DNA of 64,000 nucleotides. Origin: G965220205 sp965220205 (lineage in GTDB: Bacteria; Chloroflexota; Dehalococcoidia; Lucifugimonadales; Australimonadaceae). Shown here piece after piece: positions 44,180-52,159 of this stretch. Where the stretch lies: assembly GCA_965220205.1 (NCBI GenBank), contig OZ244812.1, positions 1,116,001 to 1,180,000 on the forward strand. Direction: 5' to 3'. The notes beneath the pieces are model-generated. The model did not search any database, was not told the origin of the DNA, and was given only the letters and a program-made list of their open reading frames with translations. Position 1 is the stretch's first letter. Every line of letters starts with the position of its first letter. The translations under genes were made by a program, and so were the position numbers.

Positions 44180-45339
44180 AACTGGCCGCACGCATGTCCC
44201 GCCTCGGGACCGAGACAGCGTTCGAGGCGCTCGCCCGGGCGAAGGCGCTCGAGGCCGAGGGCCGCAGTATCGTGTTCCTGGGCATCGGCGAACCCGACTT
44301 CGATACGCCCGAGCACATCGTCGACGCCGCCAAGGACGCGCTCGACCGCGGCTTCACCCACTACACGCCGTCTCCCGGCATTGCGGAGGTGCGCGAGGCC
44401 GTCGCGGCCGATTTCGAGCGGCGCCTTGGCTTCGACGTCCCGCCCTCCCGCGTCATCGTCACCCCCGGCGGCAAGCCGGTGATGTTCTTCACCATCCTCG
44501 CCCTCGCCGAAGCGGGCGACGAGGTCATCTATCCAAACCCTGGCTTCCCCATCTACGAATCGATGGTCCGCTTCGCCGGAGCGACGCCCGTACCGATGCG
44601 GCTCCGAGAAGAGCTCGGCTACAGCCCGGATATCGACGAGCTGCGTTCGCTGGTGTCGCCGCGAACCAAGCTCATCATCGTCAACTCTCCCAACAACCCG
44701 TGCGGCAGCGTCATGCCCGAGGAAACCATGCGCGCCGTCGCTGAGATAGCCGTCGAGGCCGACGCAGTCGTGCTGAGCGACGAGATATACAAGGACTTCT
44801 ACTACGACGGCGCACACACGTCGATCACCCGCTACCCCGCCATGCCCGAGCGCACCGTTGTGCTCGACGGGCTATCCAAGAGCTACGCGATGACCGGCTG
44901 GCGGGTCGGCTACGGGCTGTTCCCCAGCGAGCTGGTCGAACCCGTGACTCGGCTTATGACCAACAGCGTTTCGTGTACGGCCGCGTTCGTCCAGATCGCG
45001 GCGGCGGCGGCGATCGAGGCGCCGCACGAGTCGGTCGCGTCGATGGTGAGCGAGTTCCGCGAGCGCCGCCAAGTGCTCGTCGATGGGCTCAACGCGCTGC
45101 CCGGCGTCACGTGCCCGATGCCGGCGGGCGCCTTCTACGCGTTCCCCAACATCACCGGAACCGGCATGACGAGCCAGCAGTTCGAGGCCGGGCTGCTCGC
45201 CGAAGCGGGCGTATCGGCGCTCGCCGGCACGGCGTTCGGCGCCAACGGGGAGGGCTACGCGCGCTTCTCCTTCGCGAACTCGCAGTCGAACATCCGCGAA
45301 GCCCTCCGGCGCATGGAGGAATGGCTCGCCAGCCGCTGA
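44176..45339 (+). CDS. Class I/II aminotransferase (aspartate aminotransferase-like)
   Basis: A 387-residue PLP enzyme of fold type I. FLGIGEPDFDTPEHIVDAAK, YTPSPGIAEVREAVA, the NSPNNPCGSVM loop, VLSDEIYKDFYYDG (Asp that contacts the pyridine N) and the Schiff-base lysine in LDGLSKSYAMTGWRVGY, with a C-terminal Arg in ARFSFANSQ. Length normal. Substrate range of this group is broad (aspartate, aromatic, alanine). Last gene of the molybdenum hydroxylase operon by overlap (ATGA) with the MoaD-like gene. Confidence 0.93.
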   Translation: MKLAARMSRLGTETAFEALARAKALEAEGRSIVFLGIGEPDFDTPEHIVDAAKDALDRGFTHYTPSPGIAEVREAVAADFERRLGFDVPPSRVIVTPGGKPVMFFTILALAEAGDEVIYPNPGFPIYESMVRFAGATPVPMRLREELGYSPDIDELRSLVSPRTKLIIVNSPNNPCGSVMPEETMRAVAEIAVEADAVVLSDEIYKDFYYDGAHTSITRYPAMPERTVVLDGLSKSYAMTGWRVGYGLFPSELVEPVTRLMTNSVSCTAAFVQIAAAAAIEAPHESVASMVSEFRERRQVLVDGLNALPGVTCPMPAGAFYAFPNITGTGMTSQQFEAGLLAEAGVSALAGTAFGANGEGYARFSFANSQSNIREALRRMEEWLASR

Positions 45340-45723
45340 GCCGCCCGCTCGCTTGCGCGCGGAACGGGAATGGTTCATCCTCTGTCCGGCCCTCTATGGA
45401 ACCTCTGAACAACTCCGTCCCATCCGTTCGCCCTGAACCCCGTCGAAGCCTGTCCTGAGCCTGTCGAATGGCCCTCTCCCCCCGTCATTCCCGTGCTTGA
45501 CACGGGAATCCACGGCTCTTCTGTCGCAACTATGACATACACCAGTTGCGTACACGCCATCCGTCTCCTATCCTGATTCCAACGACCCAACCCCGACGGC
45601 CCCTCTGGTCTGGCCCCCTCCAGTCTGGCCTCCTCCCCACGCTGCGGGGGGAGGATTGAGGTGGGGGGAACCGGGCAAAACCACATCCGTCGAAGCCCCC
45701 GTCCGGCCCGTCCCCAGAGGAGG
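45340..45723. repeat. Cluster of dispersed palindromic repeats
   Basis: This gap has no gene. It holds several elements that recur elsewhere: a GTCGAAGCCTGTCCTGAGCC unit (about 45440, similar at 59725), a GTCATTCCCGTG...CACGGGAAT hairpin (about 45484-45513, similar at 46541, 59839 and 59996), and a CTCCTCCCC...GGATTGAGGTGGGG unit (about 45636-45665, inverted copy near 59940). Confidence 0.65.
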
Positions 45724-45753
45724 AATGAGACCAAATGAGACCAAATGAGACCG
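45724..45753. repeat. Three 10-bp tandem repeats (AATGAGACCA) over a start codon
   Basis: AATGAGACCA, AATGAGACCA and AATGAGACCG in tandem, each containing an ATG, directly after GGAGG. Because the unit is 10 bp, the three ATGs lie in three different frames; only the middle one (45735) is in frame with the downstream gene. Confidence 0.8.
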
Positions 45754-46136
45754 ATAGAAAGGAGTGCGCCCTCTCACTCCGCCAGACCGCCGCTCTTCCC
45801 TATATCGCCTCTGAGCCCAACCTCTCCGAAGGCGCCCGGGCTGCGCAGATCGCCAAGAGCACCCTCATGCGATGGATGCAAGAACCCGCCTTCCGCGCCG
45901 AGCTCGAACGCGTCCGCCGCAACATCAGCGACCTCGCGTTCTCCGAACTCGAAGGGTTCACCCTCAAAGGCGTCATCCGTCTCGTCCAGCTCCTCGACCA
46001 TCCCGACCCCAACGTCAGACACCGCGCCGCCAAGACCGTCCTCTCCACCTCCATCGCCACGCGGGAGGACAAGGAACTCCGCCACAAGCTCGAGACCATC
46101 GACAACGCGCTCCTCATACTGAAAGGCCAGCGATGA
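45735..46136 (+). CDS. Hypothetical HTH-like protein of a two-gene unit
   Basis: A 133-residue basic protein. Residues 15-50 (ALPYIASEPNLSEGARAAQI, then STLMRWMQEPAFRAELERVR) look like a helix-turn-helix of the phage terminase small subunit/transposase type, followed by two helices (LVQLLDHPDPNVRHRAAKTVL, HEAT-like). The ATG at 45735 lies inside 10-bp tandem repeats, 11 nt from GGAGG. It overlaps the next gene by 4 nt. The pair sits in a repeat-rich zone and could be mobile, but no integrase is present. Confidence 0.65.
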   Translation: MRPNETDRKECALSLRQTAALPYIASEPNLSEGARAAQIAKSTLMRWMQEPAFRAELERVRRNISDLAFSELEGFTLKGVIRLVQLLDHPDPNVRHRAAKTVLSTSIATREDKELRHKLETIDNALLILKGQR

Positions 46137-46510
46137 GAAACGCCGTCCGCCTCCTCGAACGCCGCCTCGCCTGTCTCGTCGCCCAGTCCGCCCTCGAACC
46201 CGTCGTCGACGACTACGTCGACCGGTGGCGCGCCGCCGTCAAGCAGGGCGGCCCGCCTCCCGACGTCTTCGAACTCGTCCGGGCCGTAACCGCCCAACGC
46301 GTCCCCGTGCTCAGCGCCGGCGCTATCGTCTCCCTCATCGACCAGTGCGCCGGCAACGACCGCGTCCCCGACCCACGACGCATCATCCAAGCCATCGTCC
46401 ACGGCCACGCCCAACGCTACTACTTCGCCAACCACGACAAAACCTGCCGCTGCCCCGCCCGCATGCCCCTCATCATCGACTACTCCCGCCACGACGACGA
46501 TGACAACTGA
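46133..46510 (+). CDS. Hypothetical protein, second gene of unit
   Basis: A 125-residue protein: an N-terminal basic helix (NAVRLLERRLACLVAQSALE), an all-helical middle, and a C-terminal stretch ARYYFANHDKTCRC-like with closely spaced His and Cys (H-D-K-T-C-R-C-P) that could bind a metal. No family recognised. ATG 46133 overlaps the previous stop (ATGA). The two genes are flanked on both sides by dispersed palindromes and the 66-bp repeats. Confidence 0.6.
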   Translation: MRNAVRLLERRLACLVAQSALEPVVDDYVDRWRAAVKQGGPPPDVFELVRAVTAQRVPVLSAGAIVSLIDQCAGNDRVPDPRRIIQAIVHGHAQRYYFANHDKTCRCPARMPLIIDYSRHDDDDN

Positions 46511-46574
46511 CGCCCCTCCCGTCATCCCCGCCCCCCTCCGTCATTCTCGTGCCCCGACACGGGAATCCATGCCC

Positions 46575-46838
46575 CGTCATTCCGGCGCCCCAGCCGGAAT
46601 CCAGCGGCGGGGAGGGCGCCCCTCAACTACCGCCACTCTTCGTCATTCCGGCGCCCCAGCCGGAATCCAGCGGCGGGGAGGGCGCCCCTCAACTACCGCC
46701 ACTCTTCGTCATTCCGGCGCCCCAGCCGGAATCCAGCGGCGGGGAGGGTGCCCCTCAACTACCGCCCCCCTTCATCATTCCGGCGCCCCAGCCGGAATCC
46801 AGCGGCGGGGAGGGCCGCCCCTCAACCCGAGGCGAGGC
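46575..46838. repeat. Four tandem copies of a 66-bp unit
   Basis: Units start at 46575, 46641, 46707 and 46773, exactly 66 bp apart and nearly identical. Each has a hairpin ATTCCGGC...GCCGGAAT. The spacing is a multiple of 3, so long open frames cross the array on the plus strand, but these are repeat-coded and not genes. Not CRISPR: there are no unique spacers. The rest of 46511-46974 has an upstream copy of the ATTCTCGTGCCCCGACACGG hairpin and nothing else. Confidence 0.9.
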
Positions 46839-46974
46839 CCCGTTTGCTACAATCCGCGCCTATACGAATCTCTATCCGACCAAGTCCTTATGCACGCGCC
46901 GACGCAAGTCCAGCGCGACGACCCTACGAACACCGGCGCCGTCCCACATGACGGCGAACGAGAAGGAGACGATC

Positions 46975-47742
46975 ATGGCGTACGAAGGAATGATTGCTGA
47001 GACGGTTGGGATCGTGGGCGCCAACGGCGACCTCATCGACGGGTACCTGGCCCGCCCGCTCGGCGGAGGCCCGTTTCCCGGCGTGATTGTCATCCATCAC
47101 ATGCCGGGATGGGACGAGTGGAGCAAGGAGGTCACCCGGCGGCTCGCGCACCACGGCTACGCGGCGATCTGCCCGAACCTCCACCACCGAGCGGGACCGG
47201 GGCCGCTCGAGGAGGTCGTCGCCCGTGTCCGAGAGTCGGGCGGCTCTCGCGACGCCTGGGTCATCGGCGACCTCGAAGGCGCGCTCGATTACCTGCGCAC
47301 ATCCCCCTTCAGCAGCGGGAAAGTTGGCACGATCGGGTTCTGCTCGGGAGGCCGCATCTCCTACATGGCGGCGTGCAAGATGCCGAGCCTCGACGCGGCA
47401 GTCGACTGTTGGGGCGGCAGTGTGGTCACCTCGGCCGACAAGCTGACCGAGGCGCAGCCCCAGGCGGTCACCGACATGACGCCGGATATGAACTGCCCGC
47501 TGCTGGGCATCTTCGGCAACGAGGACCAGAACCCGGACCCGGAGCAGGTCAACGCCATCGAGGCGGAGCTCAGGAAGCACGGCAAGGCGTACGAGTTTCA
47601 CCGGTTCGACGGCGCCGGCCACGGCTTCTTCGCGTGGGAACGGCCCAACTACCGGCAGGCGCAGGCCGTCGAGGCGTGGGAGAAGGTGTTCGCCTTCTAC
47701 GAGCAGCACCTGCAGGCAGCAACGCCGGCCTCCGTCGCCTAG
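46975..47742 (+). CDS. Dienelactone hydrolase family protein
   Basis: A 255-residue alpha/beta hydrolase. Nucleophile Cys123 in GFCSGGR, Asp in FGNEDQNPDPEQ, His in GAGHGFFAWE. IHHMPGWDEWSKEVTRRLA is the family N-terminal block. Similar in plan to the protein at 21546-22250 but clearly divergent. ATG 46975 is preferred over 46948 because AAGGAG lies 7 nt ahead. Next to a PNPOx-type protein and a Rieske oxygenase, so likely catabolic; substrate unknown. Confidence 0.9.
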   Translation: MAYEGMIAETVGIVGANGDLIDGYLARPLGGGPFPGVIVIHHMPGWDEWSKEVTRRLAHHGYAAICPNLHHRAGPGPLEEVVARVRESGGSRDAWVIGDLEGALDYLRTSPFSSGKVGTIGFCSGGRISYMAACKMPSLDAAVDCWGGSVVTSADKLTEAQPQAVTDMTPDMNCPLLGIFGNEDQNPDPEQVNAIEAELRKHGKAYEFHRFDGAGHGFFAWERPNYRQAQAVEAWEKVFAFYEQHLQAATPASVA

Positions 47743-47775
47743 TGGCGCGATGGCCGTGGCTGTGGACCGAACAGC

Positions 47776-48264
47776 ATGGTGACGTGGGGCGAGTTTAGGG
47801 ACGCCGAGCCCGCGATTGCCGAGGCGGGCAGCGCATTGTTCTATTTCCTCGACGAGCCGGAGGTGGGCCTCGGAATCCTCGGCACGACGCGGCTCGACGG
47901 CGGCCCGCGGGTGCATCCGTGCTGTCCGATGATTATGGAGGGCCGTCTATTCGCCTTCCTGATTCCTTCGCCCAAACGCGACGACCTGCACCGCGACGGC
48001 CGCTACGCATTGCACTGTTACCCTCCAAAGGACAACGAGGACGCCTTCTACATCACGGGCAAGGCCCTAGTTGTAACCGACAAAGCAGTGGTGGCGAGCG
48101 CGAAGGCTCAGTATCTTGCCGAGCGACGATGGGAAGCGTCGTCGTTCGATTTCGACGAACAGGAACTCTTCGAGCTGCTGATCGAACGAGTCCTGCTGAC
48201 CAGGACCGACGGCCACGGAGACCTCAACCCGCGCCACTCCATCTGGAAGGCCCCTACCCGCTGA
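47776..48264 (+). CDS. Pyridoxamine 5'-phosphate oxidase family protein
   Basis: A 162-residue split-barrel flavin-binding protein: FLDEPEVGLGILGTTRLDGGPR start, VHPCCPMIMEGRLFAFLIPSPK, DLHRDGRYALHCYPPKDNEDAFYITGKA, then a C-terminal helix and RHSIWKA end. The R-x-x-P/H...FLIP...KxxDLxRDxRxALH pattern is that of PNPOx-like proteins that bind FMN or F420. Actual substrate cannot be inferred. Ribosome site is weak. Follows the hydrolase gene by 33 bp, probably one operon. Confidence 0.88.
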   Translation: MVTWGEFRDAEPAIAEAGSALFYFLDEPEVGLGILGTTRLDGGPRVHPCCPMIMEGRLFAFLIPSPKRDDLHRDGRYALHCYPPKDNEDAFYITGKALVVTDKAVVASAKAQYLAERRWEASSFDFDEQELFELLIERVLLTRTDGHGDLNPRHSIWKAPTR

Positions 48265-48268
48265 GCAC

Positions 48269-48391
48269 GGGGACCGCCCATCACGATGAGCGCCGCTGCC
48301 TGGTCGGCTCCGGCCAGCCGGCTGCGTTGGGCGTCACGTGCCTTCGGTCGCGAACCCGGAGCGTCACGCCAAGCTCGGTCTCGAGCCGCTG
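48269..48391 (-). pseudogene. LysR gene remnant with large internal deletion
   Basis: Bases 48269-48322 match 55131-55184 (3' end and flank of the LysR gene at 55143), and bases 48324-48391 match 55891-55958 (part of its HTH region). About 700 bp between these are missing. Both deletion edges in the intact copy show GCCGGCG, so deletion at a short repeat is likely. The right end then changes directly into an insertion-sequence end. Not translatable. Confidence 0.85.
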
Positions 48392-48503
48392 GTCGGATGT
48401 GCCGCGCATGGCCGCCTCCCGTTCGTGCCGCGGCAAGCGTACCCAAACGCCTTCCCATCCGCACTTTCGCGTCCATACCCCTCAGACGCTGATCATCACC
48501 CTG
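48390..48503. mobile_element. Solo right end of the IS5-type element
   Basis: The sequence TGGTCGGATGTGCCGCGC through ATCATCACCCTG matches 11901-12029, i.e. the start of the transposase gene and the right terminal repeat, with about 15 bp lost. It ends in CTAG, as does the full copy. The left part of the element is gone and the remnant is fused to the LysR scrap. Confidence 0.85.
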
Positions 48504-48621
48504 CTAGGCCCGATGATTGACCGCGTAGAGTGAAATCGCTAGTCTTCCCAGGAGGGATTGCCGCCCGTCGGCACTGAGTGGCCTGTTCGCGACGAATCTC
48601 GTCAAACCGTGGAGGTCGACG

Positions 48622-49797
48622 ATGCTAACACGAGAGCAAAACGAGTTCTTCACTCGGGTAGGCGCGGAGACGCCCATGGGAGACTTGCTGCGCAGGTATT
48701 GGCACGCGGTGGCGCCGTGGAATGTGCTGGAAGAGCGCTCTACCTACTTTGTGCGGGTCCTGGGCGAGGACCTCGTGCTCTTCAAGGACAAGAGCGGCCG
48801 CATAGGTCTGCTCGCAGAACACTGCTCCCATCGCAACACCTCGCTCATGTACGGCCGGGTTGAGGAGCGCGGAATCTCTTGCGCCTACCATGGCTGGCTG
48901 TACGACACCCAAGGCCATGTGCTCGAGACGCCCTGTGAGGACAACGACGCCATCATCCAGTCCGTAACGCATCCGGCGTATCCCGTACAGCAGTCCGCAG
49001 GGTTGTATTGGGCCTACCTTGGCCCCCAGCCCGCGCCGGTCCTGCCAAACTTCGATCTCTGGTCGAGGAAGGACGGGCGACGGACGATCGTCGTCACGCA
49101 ACAGCTCGACTGCAACTGGTTCCAGGTCGTCGAGAATATGACCGATGTGTGGCACAGCGCGATCTTGCACCAGGACAGCCAGGGCCAGACTCAGCCCAAC
49201 ACTACGCGTGGCGCCGTCGATGAAATCGACCATGTTGAGTGCTTCCTGACTGACTACGGCATCATGAAGCGCCACTACTACAAGACTGGACGAACTCGCG
49301 AGCACCCCATGCTCTTCCCCAACATCCTGGAGGTGCAGAACTGCCACCAGATCAATGTGCCGGTGGACGATACCCACACCAACCGCATCCGCCTGTACTT
49401 CGATCCAACGCCCGATGGCAGCATCATCGAGGACGAGGGCGATATCCCGGTGTTCTACGAGCAGCCCCGAAAGGACCCTCCGGACGGTATCCACCCCTTC
49501 ACCACCTTCAAGTGGGAGATCAACGACCACCAGGACGCCATGGCCTGGGAAACCCAGGGTCGCATCGCCAATCGGTCGACCGAGCACCTGGGCAGCTCCG
49601 ACCGCTGGATCGTATGGATGCGTAACCTCTTCAAGGAGAGCGCCGACCGAGTCCTAGCGGGGAAGGACCCGCTCGCCGTGATCCGCGACGCCGATCACCC
49701 ACCCATTGACACGGGTTTCCAAACGCAGGTGGACGGCATGCGCCGGGGCGGACGCGCTGGCAGAGACTCGGCACAGGAATACACGAGGGGAGCCTGA
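48622..49797 (+). CDS. Rieske ring-hydroxylating oxygenase, alpha subunit
   Basis: A 391-residue Rieske oxygenase, third in the window. Ligands Cys68-x-His70 (CSHR) and Cys87-x-x-His90 (CAYHGW). The iron site is NMTDVWHSAILHQDS. N-terminus MLTREQNEFFTRVGAETPMG matches the other two, so the three are paralogues. GGAGG sits 8 nt before ATG 48622. It stands just after the LysR/IS scar, so its original regulator may be the deleted LysR gene. No reductase nearby. Confidence 0.92.
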   Translation: MLTREQNEFFTRVGAETPMGDLLRRYWHAVAPWNVLEERSTYFVRVLGEDLVLFKDKSGRIGLLAEHCSHRNTSLMYGRVEERGISCAYHGWLYDTQGHVLETPCEDNDAIIQSVTHPAYPVQQSAGLYWAYLGPQPAPVLPNFDLWSRKDGRRTIVVTQQLDCNWFQVVENMTDVWHSAILHQDSQGQTQPNTTRGAVDEIDHVECFLTDYGIMKRHYYKTGRTREHPMLFPNILEVQNCHQINVPVDDTHTNRIRLYFDPTPDGSIIEDEGDIPVFYEQPRKDPPDGIHPFTTFKWEINDHQDAMAWETQGRIANRSTEHLGSSDRWIVWMRNLFKESADRVLAGKDPLAVIRDADHPPIDTGFQTQVDGMRRGGRAGRDSAQEYTRGA

Positions 49798-49939
49798 GCG
49801 CTATCGAGCCTGGGTTCACGGCTCAACATGTGCGCAACACCCAGTATCACGGCGTGTGCGCTTCCCGCTCCGGCGATGATTTCCACGCGTGCGGCCCACT
49901 GTGTACTGAACTCTTGTGCGGTCTTCAAGCTGGATAGGC

Positions 49940-50572
49940 ATGCGCCTGCTCCGTCATAGATGGTGGGCGGTCGCGGGCTTACTCCTCGCCTGGATCGCCG
50001 CCTGGGTGTTTCTGTGGCAGGCGTGCCTCTTCGATCTCTTCGATGTGAAGAGCGAGCCGGGCATGGCAGTGTTCACCGAGAGATCAAACGCCGTTCGCAG
50101 GCTCTGGGCGGCTGCCGGCGTAGGCCTCGCGGTCGGGGGAGGCGGCGCCTTGGTCTTCGCGGCCGGCAACGTGTTTCGGCGGCATTCGACGGCGTTGAGC
50201 CACGCCTGGCGAGTGGCGGGAGCAACAGTGATCCTGGCCGGACTCTCACTTCCCATCCTATTCCCGTCATCGAGAAGCATCGTCATCGACGAACGCAACG
50301 CGATCGTCTCAATCGACGAAAGATGGCTCTACGCGAAGGCATCGGATGGCATGGCGTTTGGCGACATCGCGAGAGTCTGGCTCTACATGCAGCGGAAGTC
50401 GGTCGGCCGTGGTGAAACGGCGGGTTGCCTTATCAGCATGCAGGTCAGCTTGATTGGGCACGACAGGACGGTTCTGGACCTTCCGGGGGGCATTCCGCAC
50501 GAGGCCGTGGCCGCGCATCTCGTCGAGGCGACAGGCTCGCCAATCGTTGTTCGCGGCGTGCAGGAGTGCTGA
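49940..50572 (+). CDS. Membrane protein of unknown function
   Basis: A 210-residue protein with three predicted spans (WWAVAGLLLAWIAAWVFLW, LWAAAGVGLAVGGGGALVFA, AWRVAGATVILAGLSLPILF) and a soluble C-terminal domain (VIDERNAIVSIDERWLYAKA... ISMQVSLIGHDRTVLDLPGG) resembling a PH-like sandwich. ATG 49940 chosen; GTG 49916 is possible. No family recognised and no operon partner evident. Confidence 0.65.
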   Translation: MRLLRHRWWAVAGLLLAWIAAWVFLWQACLFDLFDVKSEPGMAVFTERSNAVRRLWAAAGVGLAVGGGGALVFAAGNVFRRHSTALSHAWRVAGATVILAGLSLPILFPSSRSIVIDERNAIVSIDERWLYAKASDGMAFGDIARVWLYMQRKSVGRGETAGCLISMQVSLIGHDRTVLDLPGGIPHEAVAAHLVEATGSPIVVRGVQEC

Positions 50573-50677
50573 CCAGGCCGACGCGCTTGCTAAGTCTCGT
50601 TGGACACGATATAGTGCCGACGCTCGTCACTGAGACGCCGTCCTGGAACCGAAAGGGCGCACGGCAGAGGTGAATGA

Positions 50678-52039
50678 ATGGGAAACCGGCGATGGTCATT
50701 AGCGGTAGCATTGTTAATCGGAACGGCTGTACTGGCCGCTGCTTGCGGGTCGGATCCGACGCCGACGCCGAGGCCGACAGCGACGCCCGTCGCGACGCCG
50801 ACGCCCGCCGCCACCCCCACGCCTGCGCCGCCGACCCCAACGTTGGCGCCCGGCGTCACCCCGCCACCCCCCGCGGCAACGCCGACCCCGACCGTCGACA
50901 CCCAGGCCATCTTCCAGGCCGAGTGGGATGCGCTCGTGGCGGCGGCCAAAGAGGAGGGCGAGCTCGTCTTCGGCGGGGCTTGGGGAGACTTCAGGCCAGG
51001 CGTTGACGTGTTTGCCGAGAAGTACGACATCAACATCATCGAGGGGCCGGCCAGCGGAAGGCAGGCGTCCGACCGGATTCTCGCCGAAGTCCAACGGGGT
51101 CGATACACCGTCGATGCTTGGAACAGGGGCGGTGGATCGTTTACGCGCATGTCGACGGCGGGCGTGTGGGCGGCCTACGAAGACATAGGGGAGCTCCTGT
51201 TCCATCCCGACGCTCTCGATGTCACGAAACAACGGTTCGACCGGTTCTTCTGGGCAATCCCCGAGGGCTACACAGACCTGAATGGAAAGACAGGCGCCAC
51301 CGGTCTCAGGTGGCAGCTCCAAGTCACTGAGGTTATCCCCGTGGCCTACAACTCGCAGACAGTCAGCCAAGAGACGCTGGACAGCATTCAGTCGTATCGT
51401 GATTTCCTCCGTCCCGAGATCATCGAACGGACCGTCATGGACAACATCTTCATCGCGGCGTCCACCGGTAGAAGGGTGCGCATGTGGAGAGTGATGGGGC
51501 CGGAGTTCATGGAGGAGTTGTTCACGGCGTATCACGAGGGCGGGAACCTGCTTCAGGAAGGTGAACGTAGGATTGTTGATGGAATGGCGCAAGGGAAATG
51601 GGATCTCGCCATTACGGCGTCCGGAAGCGTTGACGACGTCATAGACGCCGGCATCCCCTGGGCGTTCCTCGTGCCGGACGAGCGCACCCTAGAGGGTGGC
51701 CTCCTGCCAGACATCGGCGGCGGCGGAGCACGCATCGAGGGGACGATTGTCAAAGCGCCTCACCCCAACGCGACGAAGCTGTGGCACAACTGGCTCTTCA
51801 CGCAGGAGGGGCAGACGGCCATGCAGACGCTGTACGAGGATGACGACTACAATAGGCCGTCGTTGCGGAACGACATCCCCCAGGGCAAGATCGTCGAACG
51901 GGTCTGGTCACGGACCGGGATGAGCAAGGGGTTCGAAATGGGCGAACCCCTGGAGCCTGGCCTGGCGTACCAGGAAGACCTACAGGCGTCTCTGGAGTTC
52001 GGACAGCAGCTCATGGAAAGGCTAGGAATCGCGTTCTAG
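50678..52039 (+). CDS. ABC importer substrate-binding lipoprotein, ferric-iron type
   Basis: A 453-residue lipoprotein: signal ending LAAACGSD (Cys about 23), a 45-residue linker of Pro-Thr repeats, then a family 1 binding fold (EWDALVAAAKEEGELVFGGA, EKYDINIIEGPASGRQASDR, VERVWSRTGMSKGFEMGEP). Similar to FbpA/FutA-like proteins that bind iron, but with VNSRTxxPxxY-type tyrosines not clearly seen, so the ligand may differ. The next gene is the fused permease, 120 bp on, with a long hairpin between. The usual ATPase is absent here (see 38824-39930). Confidence 0.85.
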   Translation: MGNRRWSLAVALLIGTAVLAAACGSDPTPTPRPTATPVATPTPAATPTPAPPTPTLAPGVTPPPPAATPTPTVDTQAIFQAEWDALVAAAKEEGELVFGGAWGDFRPGVDVFAEKYDINIIEGPASGRQASDRILAEVQRGRYTVDAWNRGGGSFTRMSTAGVWAAYEDIGELLFHPDALDVTKQRFDRFFWAIPEGYTDLNGKTGATGLRWQLQVTEVIPVAYNSQTVSQETLDSIQSYRDFLRPEIIERTVMDNIFIAASTGRRVRMWRVMGPEFMEELFTAYHEGGNLLQEGERRIVDGMAQGKWDLAITASGSVDDVIDAGIPWAFLVPDERTLEGGLLPDIGGGGARIEGTIVKAPHPNATKLWHNWLFTQEGQTAMQTLYEDDDYNRPSLRNDIPQGKIVERVWSRTGMSKGFEMGEPLEPGLAYQEDLQASLEFGQQLMERLGIAF

Positions 52040-52052
52040 TAGGGCCGTCGGC

Positions 52053-52097
52053 GCGGGAGTGGGGCGCAGGGGCAAGGGCCCACCACCCCACTCCCGC
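52053..52097 (+). promoter_or_regulatory. Hairpin between binding-protein and permease genes
   Basis: GCGGGAGTGGGG (52053-52064) and CCCCACTCCCGC (52086-52097) are a perfect 12-bp inverted repeat with a 21-nt loop and no T-run. Such stems after a binding-protein gene stabilise its mRNA and lower expression of the permease. Confidence 0.7.
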
Positions 52098-52159
52098 TAG
52101 ACATCGCTCCACGCAATCCGGCGCTCCGATGATGCGCGCGAGATAGCAGCAGGCGTCTC

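Noticed and set aside
41651..44191. 846-codon open frame on the minus strand across the molybdenum hydroxylase large subunit
   Set aside because: It is the codon-phase mirror of a GC-rich gene with full family motifs on the plus strand; its own translation is Arg/Asp/Val-rich with no family resemblance.
46575..46838. CRISPR array
   Set aside because: Units are directly contiguous 66-bp repeats without unique spacers and there are no cas genes.
46500..47000. Plus-strand open frames of 166 and longer with repeated HSGAPAGIQ text
   Set aside because: They only translate the 66-bp repeats, whose length is a multiple of three.
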